Shown: positions 37,901 through 50,827 of the stretch, in pieces
How the letters are laid out: the number at the start of each line of letters is the position of its first letter
Position numbering within the stretch: position 1 is the first letter of the stretch
Assembly: GCA_036250195.1 (NCBI GenBank)
Contig: JAVHZZ010000003.1
Location: 298,965,565 to 299,029,564, forward strand
Direction: 5' to 3'
DNA: 64,000 nt
Source: Mixophyes australis
Taxonomy: Eukaryota; Chordata; Amphibia; Anura; Limnodynastidae
Translations under genes and position numbers: made by a program
The notes under the pieces: generated by a model
What the model was told of the DNA's origin: nothing
The model's input: the letters and a program-made list of their open reading frames with translations, nothing else
The model's database searches: none

Positions 37901-40900
37901 GAGTAGAACACACACTACGCTTATTTTAAATGTAGTTTCATACCTATATCATTCATTATTGGTAATGTATTTATTTATACAAACAACGTTAGGGACTCCA
38001 GACCTCACCTTAATTTAATATTTTAATTTACCCTGTCTACTTTTTATAGGTGGAGCAGCAGGAGGGGGCTATGCTCAAGTTATACCTATGGAAGAGGTAT
38101 GAGCCAATAACATGTTAATATATTTATATTGCTGTAAATTCAAGTTTCGTACAGAAGGCTCTCATTTCCCTATATATTTAAACATAGAAGATGGTTTGGG
38201 TGAAGTGAGTAGGAGGACAAGTTATATGCATTCTTGAATTATGGGTTATTCTGAACCTGGGCTCTTGTCTATTTGGTCCTCTAACATCATTATGCAGTGT
38301 TGTTATCCCACTGCAATGATGCATGTACATGCATAATTACATGGATTATATCATTACATGGATGTAAAGACAGAATTCCTTGTTTGGGCAGAATAAAACG
38401 AACAAAGATGTGCATTATTTTCAGTTGAAAGGTGTAGAATTCCAGTCTTATAAACATTCCACTTTGCTTTGCAACCCTGCACTGTATTTGTAAATACACA
38501 TTTTGCAGAATGTATAGAGATGAGACAATGACTGTCCATTCATTCTGCTGTGTAATGTGTTTGGGGTAGGACTTTAAGCAATTTCACTGCCATATTTGGA
38601 ACAAAGCTATTTTTTTGCGGAATGGTTTTGAAACTCTTGCTTATCCATACCTGTCGCCTAAACACAGCTGCATATCAAACAGATATGTTAACAGACAACA
38701 TACAAACAAGTGTTACATTTACTGTGCAATAGCTGCATAGCGCACCTTTTCACATATATGCATGATGTTAACCAATTTCTGGGCACATGTAGATATAATA
38801 ACGAGTATTAATGAGTGAGAAACCTTTGTGCCTTTCTAAACCTATAAAAGTGGCCTATTAAGTGTCACAAGATCTTCTGCATATTCCCAAAAGTTTATTT
38901 AAATAATGCCTACAACATTCTTGCAAGAAGGGATGGGCACTTTTTATAACTTTTTTTATCATGAAATTTGTGTGTTAAGAACTTCACATTGAAATAAGGC
39001 TACTCCTATACTATTACTATTCAATCTTTAGGTCCCCTTTAAGTTAGGCTAGCTGACTTTACCTCACCTTCTAGCAACACAAACTGAGCTCCTCTGACAT
39101 GGAGTTGAACACCCGAATTTTAAAGCTCCCCTCTCCCATTTCTTTGCTGTCCCACCTACCTGCCACCAGTATTGGGTATGACAATAGTCTGGAGAAGGCA
39201 TCCAGGCAGTCAGACCTAGATGTGGCCTGTGTTTACCACTGAGTTCAGAATGACTGATGCCTTCGCTCCTTTTGTCCTTCCTTGACACTATAATTAGTCC
39301 CTAAGAGCAGCTCTGATTGAATCTTCAGTCTTGAGGATGTGTGTGTCTGATAACTGTAGTTAAGCTTTGTCTGAAAGCAGTCACACAGAAACTATTAAAG
39401 CAATTGATCGTCTCTCCCCTTTTGGAAAAAAGTCAGTACCCTCTAACCCTGACTCTTAAGAAAGCTCTTAAACAACATCTAGGTCCAAACATTTTAAATT
39501 ACAGATATAAAAACCAGATAGTGGCCAATTTTAAATTTTGCAGTTAAAGCCATAAATTCAAATATCTTGGGATCTTTCTTACAAAGCACTAGGAGTCCCT
39601 CTCTGAAGGGAATTACACGACTCTCTTTAAAACCAGAACATTGAACCTCCAGAGCTGGAACTCGCTTCTCATCTCCTGGGTTGGATGCGCAAATGCCGTG
39701 TAAACTAACATCCTTCCGAAACTCTTAAACATGTTTCAAACTTTCCCATTATAAAAACATATGTGGGCTGGTAGGCGACCGTTTGTGTGTGTCCTTCAGA
39801 TGTCTGTGAAGGAGGCTAGGCCTAGGAGTACCACATTTAAAAACAGTCCCCCATTTGGCTCAATGTGTGTAATGGACCTTGCCCAGCATAAGTACACCTT
39901 CTCCACAGGTATAAACCCATTGTCCCTTCTCTGTTTGGAGTCTGCGAAGTGTGCTCTTTCTGGAGGTCATGGCTCTTCTGCGGTCCCTTTGATTCAAATC
40001 ATAACAGGCTACTCCTCCACTCAGCTTGTAACTTGACTTGACGCTGGCCTCTGGAGATGGGTAAACACATAAACCCTGTCCCCTTCACTTATATAATTGA
40101 TACCGCCCTCCCACCAACAGAGAAGATTTTAATTATGTACTCCCTCTGCTATCTCGTGCTTCCCTATGGCTTAAATTTGTTTAAGAGGTTCTCTCTTGCA
40201 CTTGAGCAGAAGGAAAAATGGGCAGTGAGAATATTATTATAATTGCACTGCTCTCATGTTTGTCTGTGCCTCTACAAGGGGAATGGGAGGAGGTTGTACC
40301 GCTACAGGGGGAGGGAAGGGAAAAGGTTGTGCCGCTACAAGGGGAAGGGGAGGAAGAGGGGAAGAGGTTGTGTCGCTACAGGGAGAGGGAAGGGAGGAGG
40401 TTGTGCCGCTACAGGGGGAGGGAAGGGAGGAGGTTGTGCCGCTACAGGGGGAGAGAGAGGAGGTTGTGCTGCTATGGTGGGTAGGTTACCTTAAGGACTT
40501 TACGGTTATGCTATACCTCTCAATACTGTTAAAGAGTTTCTTCTCTTCCTGCAGTAAATTCTATGTATATTACACCTTTTTAAGTACATTTATTGCTGCC
40601 TTATCAAAAATCTCCCAATACCCCAAACCCCCACACCCCCAGGACCAAAAGAGTTTATGCACCCCTGCTTTAGGTTAAAGTACAATAAAAAGTACTACTT
40701 GGCATAACAAAGCCAGAAGTATTTAAATGTAAATACATAATGAGGCCTAGGTGTACTAACTCTTTCTTTCTGTTTTGCAGTTTAACTTGCACTTAACTGG
40801 TGACATCCATGCAATCACAGCAGCCAATAATTTACTAGCGGCTGCCATTGATGCTAGGATCCTGCATGAGAACACTCAGTCAGATAAGGTGATTATTATC

Positions 40901-43900
40901 TACTGTATGGAAGGACACTCCAGCTATTTCTGTGTATTCTCTGGTGTATATTCAAGTCAGCCAAAGTGATCACATTCGTCTTCACTTTTCCTTTATGGAG
41001 TCTAGTGGATAAAATAGATATTTAGTATAAATTGTTAGTTTTATTTGTACTCCAGCATTTAATTTGCATTGCGGACTCCACTTCAATGGTAGGGCTTTTC
41101 TATAGTACATAGAGTAGCCACTTGAATAACTTTTTATTTGTCTTTCAGGCTTTATATAATCGTCTTGTTCCTTCTATTAATGGTGTGAGAAAATTTTCTC
41201 CTATTCAGATTGCTCGGTTAAAGGTGAGTTACTCAAGAATTGTGTATTCGAGCAAAGAAAAGCTCTGTTTACATAAAAAAATAAATAGTAAAATAACAAT
41301 TGAAGTGTGGTATATTGGCTCAGCTCACACAGAATGTTTCGTAATTCCTGAACCCTGATACCATCACCTAACTTGCTCAGAATGGGCATGTTACGATGCA
41401 AGAGGTGCAGTTTTGTTACATGTAGGGTAAAGACTACCTGCTTTTGCAAGTAGAACGTGGCTATGCAGCTGCTGGGCTGGTGTCAGGACTTGTAAAAAAT
41501 ATATAAATGCAGAATTAGACCCATAGGGCTGGTGTCCTTAAAACTCCACTATTCAGTCTCTATAAATGCAGTAATATATGGAGTAATTGAGACCGAAAAG
41601 TTTAAATTTTGGTCTAGAATCTTCTTTCACATGGTCATGTCTCCTACATGTTTTTGGACAAACTGTAGCCGGGCTTTAATGTGAGTTTGTTTCAACAAGG
41701 GCTTTCTGCTTGCCACTCTGCTGTACAACTCTGGTTTATGTAGTGTGCATGCTATTGTTGTCCCATGCACATTTACCCCCATCTGCTATGGAAGACTGTA
41801 GCTTCTTTTAGAGCTGAGATTGGTCTCTTGGCTCTCTTCTCGCCTAGACACTCAAAATTTGGAGCAACGTTGGCAAACGGTGTTACTAGAGGTTGCTTTC
41901 TAGGGTGTCACCAACATCTTACCAATACTGTTTTCTGAAGGATTTCTCAGAAATGTGAAGAATTATGAACACTCCTGGCCTTTTCTATTTGTCACCAGAA
42001 TTATTATTACCCAGCACTGTATAGAGAATATGTAATCATTGACATCATGCACACGAGGATATGTTTTGGTAAACCGAATGAGAAATTCTGGATGGCAGTG
42101 CAGTATTAACAGGAATAGGGCCAATTAAACATGAATGTTGCCTGTGATAGTTGATAACACAAAATACCCTTTCAGGGCCAACATTATAAAAAAAATTCTC
42201 TTAAATCAAGCTTTGCATTTTATTTTTACTTTTTCTACTTTTAAGTAAATGCATACCTAAGCAGCTTGTCGTGTAATGAAAGCAATATGTTTTTATGATT
42301 ATAATAGAACTCTAGAGGTTAGTCTGCCTGTCACACTTCAAATTTCTTCAATTAATATCCTTCAGCTCTTTCACAGTGTCAGATAAACCTATTGAGCACC
42401 ATGGGGCTAGTCAGCCCAACATTCAAGCAATGAGATAAATGGTAGACCAGGTCGATGAAATAAGTTTAAAAAATTAGTCATCTAAAAATAAATTTTTCTG
42501 TGTCTCTTGCACTTCGAAACCTCGCCATGTTGTTGGTAACCAGTAGGTGGCAGTAGGTCTGTTATGAATGTACCAGTTTTGATTAAAGAGTCAGATGGGA
42601 CACTGCCTTTTAAAACAGGACATGGGTGTGTTGCATTCTGACTGTCAGTTGGATTTAACCAGGGACATTAAAAGCAAAATATTTTTGTGCCGTGGTTTTA
42701 ATTATCCCTGCACATGGCCCTCGCTAGCTTTGTTTTTAACAAATGTTTTTGAGAACTGTGGTATGCACTGTAGTAGTTGCATATGCATGCCAATTCATGA
42801 AGGTATTGTGAAACTACATCCATCTGATCTAGTTAATTATGTTTCTATAATAATAATATTCTGCCTATTGTGTCTTTTCTAAACCATTTCATAAACTGGA
42901 GGCAACTTAAGGGAGTTAACATCGATTTGAAAGCCCCGAGCTCTGACAGCTTGTCTGTCTTTTAGATTTTTAATAATTGCATGTATTATGGTTTCAATTA
43001 TCTCTGCACATGGACCTCTTTAATTTAGTGTATTTTAAATATAGGGCTGTCCAGTTCCGTTACTTTAAATTCAATTTTGCTTTTGTTTTCGGTCCTTTCT
43101 GTGGAGTTTCACATTTTTTTTTTGTCCCCCACCCGCACTATGTTCCCAGTTCTTTTAAAATGTCAACTTACTTTGACACTTTGAAACATATTCATATTCA
43201 TACCAATACTTATGGCTTTTAGTATGTACATTATATGCTACATTCACTGCTATGTGAATATGCACAACTAGAAGCTGGAACACCCTCTTTCAGTTCTAGC
43301 TGCTTTACAAAAGCTGCTATGCTGAAGCCTAAAGACTCCAGATTTTCAATACAGAATGCATGGGGATCTTGCTTAGTAGACTAACAGGACAAACCTAGTC
43401 TTGACGGTACACAGAATACTGAACATTGTTTCGTATAAGGAACTGCTGGTTATTACTGGTATGAGCATTCAATAGGAATGTAGGGTACAACTTGAAAATA
43501 GTTCATGCATAGTGATCAATGTCTAAACAATGGCAGCGACGGATTGGAAACTTAAAGTGGCCCTGAAAAAAATACTAAAGAAGGTGGAGTTAAATACCAT
43601 TAGCCTTAGCCACATGAGTTTTAGTCAAGGTGATTGCAATAAGCAATGGCAGTCGATGTCACAGCAAGAACACACAAGTAAACAAAGCATTGCAATGGCA
43701 GGTGGCGCAAACTCAAGTAAACAGCGCCAGCCCAATCCAGCAGCAGGGTTCTCAAGATTAGCATTAATTTAATTGTAGTTGGGTGTCCGCCAGTTCAAAA
43801 GTCTCTCTAGCAGTATTAAAAATAAAGTATTGCCTTTGCCTACCTGTATGCAAAACTTTAAAGTGTCCCAACCATAGTGGTGTGTGCGCCCTTACCCTCC

Positions 43901-46900
43901 AACAAGAGGTTACTTCCAATGCCCTCTATACCTCCTCTTGGGGCCAGAGGGGGCTTTTAAATATAACTGTGATTACTTGTAAACAGTAGCATGAACAATT
44001 CCAAAAATGTCCAGTCTCATCAACAGACTGTAATGGCTGGCCAGGGGGGTCTGTCCCCCCTAAATGGCTGGCCAGGGGGGTCTGCCCCCCCTAAATGGCT
44101 GGCCAGGGGGGTCTGCCCCCCCTAAATGGCTGGCCAGGGGGGTCTGCCCCCCCTAAATGGCTGGCCAGGGGGTCTGCCCCCCCCTAAATGGCTGGCCAGG
44201 GGGGTCTGCCCCCCCTAAATGGCTGGCCAGGGGGTCTGCCCCCCCCTAAATGGCTGGCCAGGGGGTCTGCCCCCCCTAAGTGGCTGGCCAGGGGGTCTGC
44301 CCCCCCCTAAATGACTGGCCAGGGGGGTCTGTCCCCCTAAATGGTTGGCCAGGGGGGTCTGTCCCCCCTAAATGGTTGGCCAGGGGGGTCTGTCCCCCCT
44401 AAATGGTTGGCCAGGGGGTGTCTGTCCCCCCAAAATGGTTGGCCAGGGGGTGTCTGTCCCCCCAAAATGGTTGGTCAGGGGGCCTCTGTCCCCCCTAAAT
44501 GGGTGGCCGACTTTGAAAATGAGACCTAACATCAAAATACTTTATCCAGATGGCCTTGGCCCTGCACCTATAAGTCAGCCCCACCACTGGAGAAGAATCA
44601 AGAAATCTTTCTTTCTTTTTCTTTTTTTTTTTTCCCTTTCCAAATTAAAAAAATCCTACCAGGAGAGGTCCCATTGAGGTGTATAACCAATCCGCCCTTG
44701 AGCCCTGGTCATGCAGTTCTACTTGGGAACATTGTTCCCTCATTTGGTTTGTGTTGATTTTGTTCACAAGCTGTAACTATGGCCAGAAGACCACAAATGC
44801 CTAGATACTTAACAACTTAAATAATTTGCCGTTTGTTAGGATATTTGTCACTTTTATTCTCCAGTATGTGTCTTTTTTTTTTTAATGCAATTTATTACCG
44901 CTTTATTGGTATTTAATAGTTTTAGTGATTGTAAATATTAGTTGCTGCTTATAAATTATTTTACTTCCTTTTCTTTTATGCCACTTGTTTGTTATTTCTT
45001 GAAGAAATTTCCCAAGTGCGTCTGCACCTATTATCTTGCTGTTCTTTCATATGAAGCCAACATTGTAAAATACATAAACAATAATGATAAATGTCAAGGT
45101 TTTCAACAGATCTCTGGAGTTAACAGAGTGAGTTGACTCACCCACTCGCTGCAGCACACTGCCTATAACACCAGGTTCCCCCCCTCTCCTACACTGTCAC
45201 TCTCCTCTGCACCTAGCAGTATAATGAGGTATATTAGTAATGTACCTATTGGCCATGTGGTCCTCCGAGCCTTCACTTGCGGACCCAAGCTCCTTCCTGC
45301 TTTATTGGCAGATGGGTCTTTTTTTTTTTTTATATTTAAGTGCTTTTTTTTAATTCCTCACTGAGATTAACGGTAATTTGCTGCCTTTTTGGTTAGAGGA
45401 CCACCCATGCCGCCCCTGAGGTGTATCAGGTTGCTTATCAATAATGTATTTGGATGTAGACTTGGATGTACAATATATTTATATGTTTGGGAAATGTACT
45501 TTAATGCTAATGGTTATATAAATTTGTACATTTTATTAACTAATGTGCCTATATTGAAGAAATATATAAATATGTAGTGTAAGGAAAATTAAGTGATGTT
45601 ACATATTTTGTTAGCTTTTAAATATTACAAGAGTTTGCATTCTGTTTCACGTTTGTGTATATTTTACATGAGTCATATTGCCATTTTTTGCAAATAAAAC
45701 CTTTTTTAAATGCATGACATTATTTCGCGACTATCTAATATTTTGAAGAGCATTTGTTTTTGCATGTGGAGTGCATTAAATGAGTGGCGTCACTATACAT
45801 TAGGCAGATTTTTCTAGTGAGAAATATTAATCATCACCAGGGTGAAAGTTGATGCTTTCCTTGTGAAGTGCCACTCTATCTAATCCTTGGCAAAAACACA
45901 GCTGGCACAAAATAAAACCGACTCCATGTGTGAGGTGTGTTAGGGAACCCTTTTTTTTTTTTTTCAATGAACCATACTTTGCCAGCAATTTGTTGATTTT
46001 ACCTAGTGAACTTCAGAGAGATGGGAATGTTAGCAAAACAGAGGAGCGTTCTTTTCTTATGCTTAAACCAAGGTCATTGTTGGAGATTTTAACTTTAAAA
46101 AATAACCTGCATTAACCTCCTTAATGTCTTTGGTGTGAGATAACTTTCAATTTCTTAAGAGGAATTTGATTGAACAGCCAGTCTTTGTCAACAGTTCATG
46201 ACTCTTTTTAACATCTTTTTATAGATTTTTTTTGGCCACGACCACGTTCTCTATTTTTAATGTTAACTAGGCCCACAACAAGAGGGCAACTGGTAATCAA
46301 CAGACAACTTTTTTCTTTCTTTCCTCTTTTTTTTTTTTTTTTTAAAGTTATCACAATTCACCCCCAAAAAAATCACCTGGGCAGCTGTGAGAAAATCATT
46401 GTTCTGGCGATACTGGCCCTGAGCAGTAATGGAATGTACTGAGCAGAGTGAGAGGAGAGCCCTGCTGGGCTTTTTTCCTTATTGATAAATCAGCCCCTCA
46501 ATGTCTGATTTTATTCAATGAGTTAGATTTATAGAAATTTTATATAATCTGTTTTGATGTTGTCCAGTGTTCAGGTCATGTTGAGTAGGTGTAGTCTGCA
46601 TACAGTGTGTAATATGGTCCTGTATATTGGGGTTTGAATTGTTTTAATGTATGAATGAGATAACCCTGTAAAAGGTTTTGGAATGTCAATCATTTTGTAG
46701 ATTTGTCATATCTCTATTGTTGCTACAAGTTTGTGTCATACTGCAGGTGAAGGTATGGAGGAAATATCTGGTGTCACCAGTACACTGAATGCACCTCAGT
46801 AGACTCTGTAACTACTGCTACCTGCACTGTTTATCTCAAATGTCCTGTAGATGTAAATACAGTTGAGTCCTGTGTCTGTGTGTGTGTATAGGTCTATACA

Positions 46901-49900
46901 AAACATAATTTCGATCGTTTTTTTTCAGTATATAGTTCATTTTCTTCCACTCGGACTCCCAATATGGTAAATGAAGACCTGCACAGGGTTGAATGCCAGG
47001 CATGCGAGCCTACATTGTACTTACCTTCAGGGTTAATGTGTTCCCTGGCTTGATTTAAATTATCCTACAGGCTCCAGGGTGTGTGTTGAAACAAACCTTT
47101 ATAGGTATCCAAGTAAATGAAATCTCCCTTTTTTTTTTTTTTTTGCCTTGGGAAATCCCTCTCTCCCACCCAATCATGATATTTTATTATTTGTGGTCTG
47201 CAGTGTTTCTAACCATTTTCCTTATTCAAACAAGGCACAGTTGGTGGGAAAGCAGTGCAGTCGGTGGTTAATACATGGCGCAAAAGATTGTTTGGCCGCA
47301 GGATTCTTCCCCGTTTTATCAATGCCTCTGTTAGGGTCATATGTGTGAATTCCCTGGGAATCGTTTGTGCGTGCACGCCCTTTGAGGCTTGAAGGGGTGT
47401 GGTCTCTGATACCGTAATTTAGCGCCTGGAATTCTGGACCAGTTGGCCATCCCTGTGTTTGTATAGTATTAGCTGGTTAGCTGAACTTGCATCTGCTATC
47501 GCTGCCACAAACATTTCTGGAATTAAAATTGTGACGTTAGCGTGCCAAAATTCAAACCTGTATCCCTGTCTTATTTCAGGTATTAAGTCATTTTATATTT
47601 AAGAGTTAGAAGAGGAATGTGCAGAGGGAGAATTTCAGCCGTTTTGCTAGATATCCAAAAACATACTAGTAGGTTAATTGGCTGCTACTAAATTGACCTA
47701 AGTCTCTGTCTGTGTGGTAGGGAATTTAGACTGTAAGCTCCAATGGGGCAGGAACTGATGTGAGTGAGTTCTCTGTACAGGGCTCTGGAATTGGTGTTGC
47801 TATATAAATAGCTGATGATGATGATGGTGAAAGATATGCCAATCAGCCAGAGAAGGGCTGGAGGTGCAGCAGCACAACTGCCTCATCGGCTGCCCTTATT
47901 TTTACAGAAGAGGTTTGAGAAATAGATAGACATTACGGTATGTCAGTGCTTTTACTCTGCAGGCAATGCATTGCCTCTATGTATAGCACTAGTACAGGTG
48001 GTCTCAGTGGGTCCATACACTCAGAACTATCCTGGAAGAGAGTGTTGCATGTGTAGACAGCTGCTTGCTAACTTTTCATGTCTGCCCAGAAAGGCCACTA
48101 GGGGGTGATGGGATTTTTTTTTTTTTGCTTATCTCTCAGATTTTAGGTGTGTATGATAATAAAGGCAAAGTCGCATGCAGTAGCTTACTGACCTCATGCT
48201 TTCCAAAACCAAGCTACACCCACACTGTTGCAGACAGTGTCTCTCCTTATGATCGTTGTAGTAATCTGCACTGAAGTGGTATTTGTTCAATGATGTCCAA
48301 AGTATGATGGTTATTAGAAGTTTTGTTTTCATGTGTTTACTTATTTTATGTAATGTTTCTATCTTTATCTGTATTATGTTCAGAGAGTAGGTGTTGAGAA
48401 GACTGACCCTGGATTATTGACACCAGCAGAGATTAGTAGATTTGTACGCCTGGACATTGACCCTTCTACAATAACTTGGCAAAGAGGTAACATATAAAAC
48501 CGCAGGAAGTGTGTGATGTACATAGATGGCTCAAGCTAAGTCGGCTTAAGTATTTAGCCTACTGCACTCATTGGCTCTCCACCAAGCTGACAGTGAGTGA
48601 TGTGTCCCTGACCTGCAGTAGAACTTGTTCTTTTACAGTAGTTTTTGGAGATGGCCACATAACTCTGAGATTTTAAAGGTACCCCAGCAGACTGAGGACT
48701 AGTGACAGCTCTCTCCCAAGCTACTGCACCATGATTTTAATATAACTGGACAATGCATTCTAACTTTTTGGTGATGCTACAGCCCTATACCTCCATACCC
48801 ATTAGCAGCTAAAATAACTAATTTCAATTATCCTTTTGCACAGTTTGTACCCATTTCCTCATGAGAGTTCGTTTTCCCAGTGTCCTGAGTGTGTGTGTGT
48901 TTGTATATTTGTCTTTCTGCAAACTGACACTTCCTTTGTGTTTTGTGCCATAGTGCTGGACACAAATGATAGGTTTCTTCGAAAAATCACCATTGGAGAA
49001 GCAAACACAGAAAAGGGGTTTTCACGTCAGGTAACGCTTTGCAGAACTGAAGTACACAATGTTGTTCTCAGGCTATGCATGTTCATTGCTACTTTTCTAT
49101 GATGCAAGTGTATTTCATCTTAACTATGTATTTTGTACGGATTGTCTTTTTATCCATGACCTCAAAAATGATGTGTTGTCTCCACATTGTAATTAGAGTA
49201 GTGAACAAAACATGCAACATGAAAGCATATGGAAAAGAAAAAAGAAATCAAAAGTTTGAAAATGTTTCTTCTCCTCTTTGGGACAGATTCCTCAATCCTC
49301 TAGGGGTTGGATGACACTTTCTGTGTGCACCACATGTGCATTGCAAAAGCTTTCTACACATTTCTGGAACCATTTACAATTCAGTTGCTAATTTGGGGGC
49401 CTTTTTCTCTTCATCCCTTCAATTTGGGGGGAGGATATCAGTCCCTGAGTATGAAGGGTAGCCATCCATTTCTATTTAAATGATTAATTCTGGTCAAGAG
49501 TATCCAGCATTAATGCAGAAGTAGTAGCACCTAGGAGCTACAATCAAGGTTGGCTCTATAAGAATCAATCTTAACTCACAAAAGTGCAATAAATCTTGGA
49601 CAGAATATGGAAAGAAGATGAGTCTTTGATTTTGCTTACTAGAGATAATCAGATCATCAAATGAAACTGCTAGTAGGGGCAACCACAAAATAAGCATGGG
49701 GTCTCTGCTGTAATATAGTTTCAGGGAACCAGTTCAGACAGTTCTTTTGGTAGATTACTGTTGGCAAGTCAACTCCAAAGCAATGCCAGTGCCTGGCTGG
49801 CTGTTGTGAGTGCTATGAAAAGCTATATATGCTACTTGTTCAAAACAATGGTGTTGGGTTTGTGATGTGGTGCGGATGGGTAGGCTTTTCAGAGATGGCA

Positions 49901-50770
49901 GATATGGACCTGATCATTAAAATTATAATTGCAAGTTTTTGCATAAATTATTTATCACTTAACCATTATCATTGTATTATTTAATTCCACGTTTGTATTC
50001 CTAAGCCAAGCTTGACCTTATCATTGAAATTAAAATTCCAAATTAAAGAGTTTGATGACCTCAAAATATGTTGCGTACTTTTCAGTACATTTGCACATTT
50101 TTATTGTTTTTATGAAATCTATTAGTTAAACCACATTTTGACTGTACTCTTGAGTCTCTGTCGCCTACTGGTGTACCAGGTTACGCAAGTCCCTGTGTCG
50201 GCTTTAGTCTTTTGTATGATACTATGAGCTGCCGACATTGCTGTGTAGAAGACAGGCACTATAATTGTGCATTATGCAACTTCAATTAAAATGGTCTTGT
50301 GTCCTCGTAAGAGATCACAAAGTCAAAGTAATGTGGTCTTCTGTGTTCTATTAAATCAATGAACAAGAACAAGGATGTATTTTTGAATCATAATTACATG
50401 TTTTCATAATTTTTTCTCAATTGATTTTTTTTTTTTTAACACTTGTTTTTTAGGCCCAGTTTGATATTGCTGTGGCAAGTGAAATCATGGCTATACTTGC
50501 CTTAACTGACAGCCTGCATGACATGAAAGAGAGGTTAGGGAAGATGGTGGTAGCCAGTGATAAAAAAGGACAGCCGGTGACTGCAGAAGATTTGGTAGGT
50601 TCACTTTCTTCTAAACACTTTAGCATTAAAGAAGTAATCTCAAAATGTAATTATATTGTTGTACTTCAAGAGTTAATTTAGATTAGGGTTTTCAATGTTG
50701 TTGATAATAATAATAATATAATATTTATTATTATTATTATTATTATTTATTTTCATTATGATTATTATTA

Positions 50771-50827
<57 letters not shown>

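Larger units (their letters stand above)
38097..40780. other. Intron I-J (2.7 kb)
   Basis: Contains an L1 fragment (39460-39765) and a G-rich minisatellite (40262-40480). 38097-39050 shows only a small local duplication (gcatgtacatgcataattacatgg...). 39060-39460 and 39770-40250 may also belong to the decayed L1 but are not readable. Confidence 0.6.
41224..48383. other. Intron K-L (7.2 kb)
   Basis: Contains a probable hAT element with a minisatellite (43534-44700) and an L2-tailed element (47728-47826). 41380-41420 holds a family B-like phrase (gttacgatgcaagaggtgca). 41530-43500, 44710-47720 and 47840-48383 show nothing recognisable beyond T-runs. Confidence 0.65.

Noticed and set aside
40218..40678. 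Glycine/glutamate-rich open frames up to 140 codons
   Set aside because: They follow the G-rich minisatellite unit in all three frames and have no protein-family features.
43530..43772. An 80-codon open frame starting MAATDWKLK
   Set aside because: It overlaps the left end of a probable hAT element and has no family resemblance; it may be random reading of the element.
44020..44520. CRISPR-like array
   Set aside because: Units are contiguous tandem copies without unique spacers, in a vertebrate intron; it is a minisatellite.
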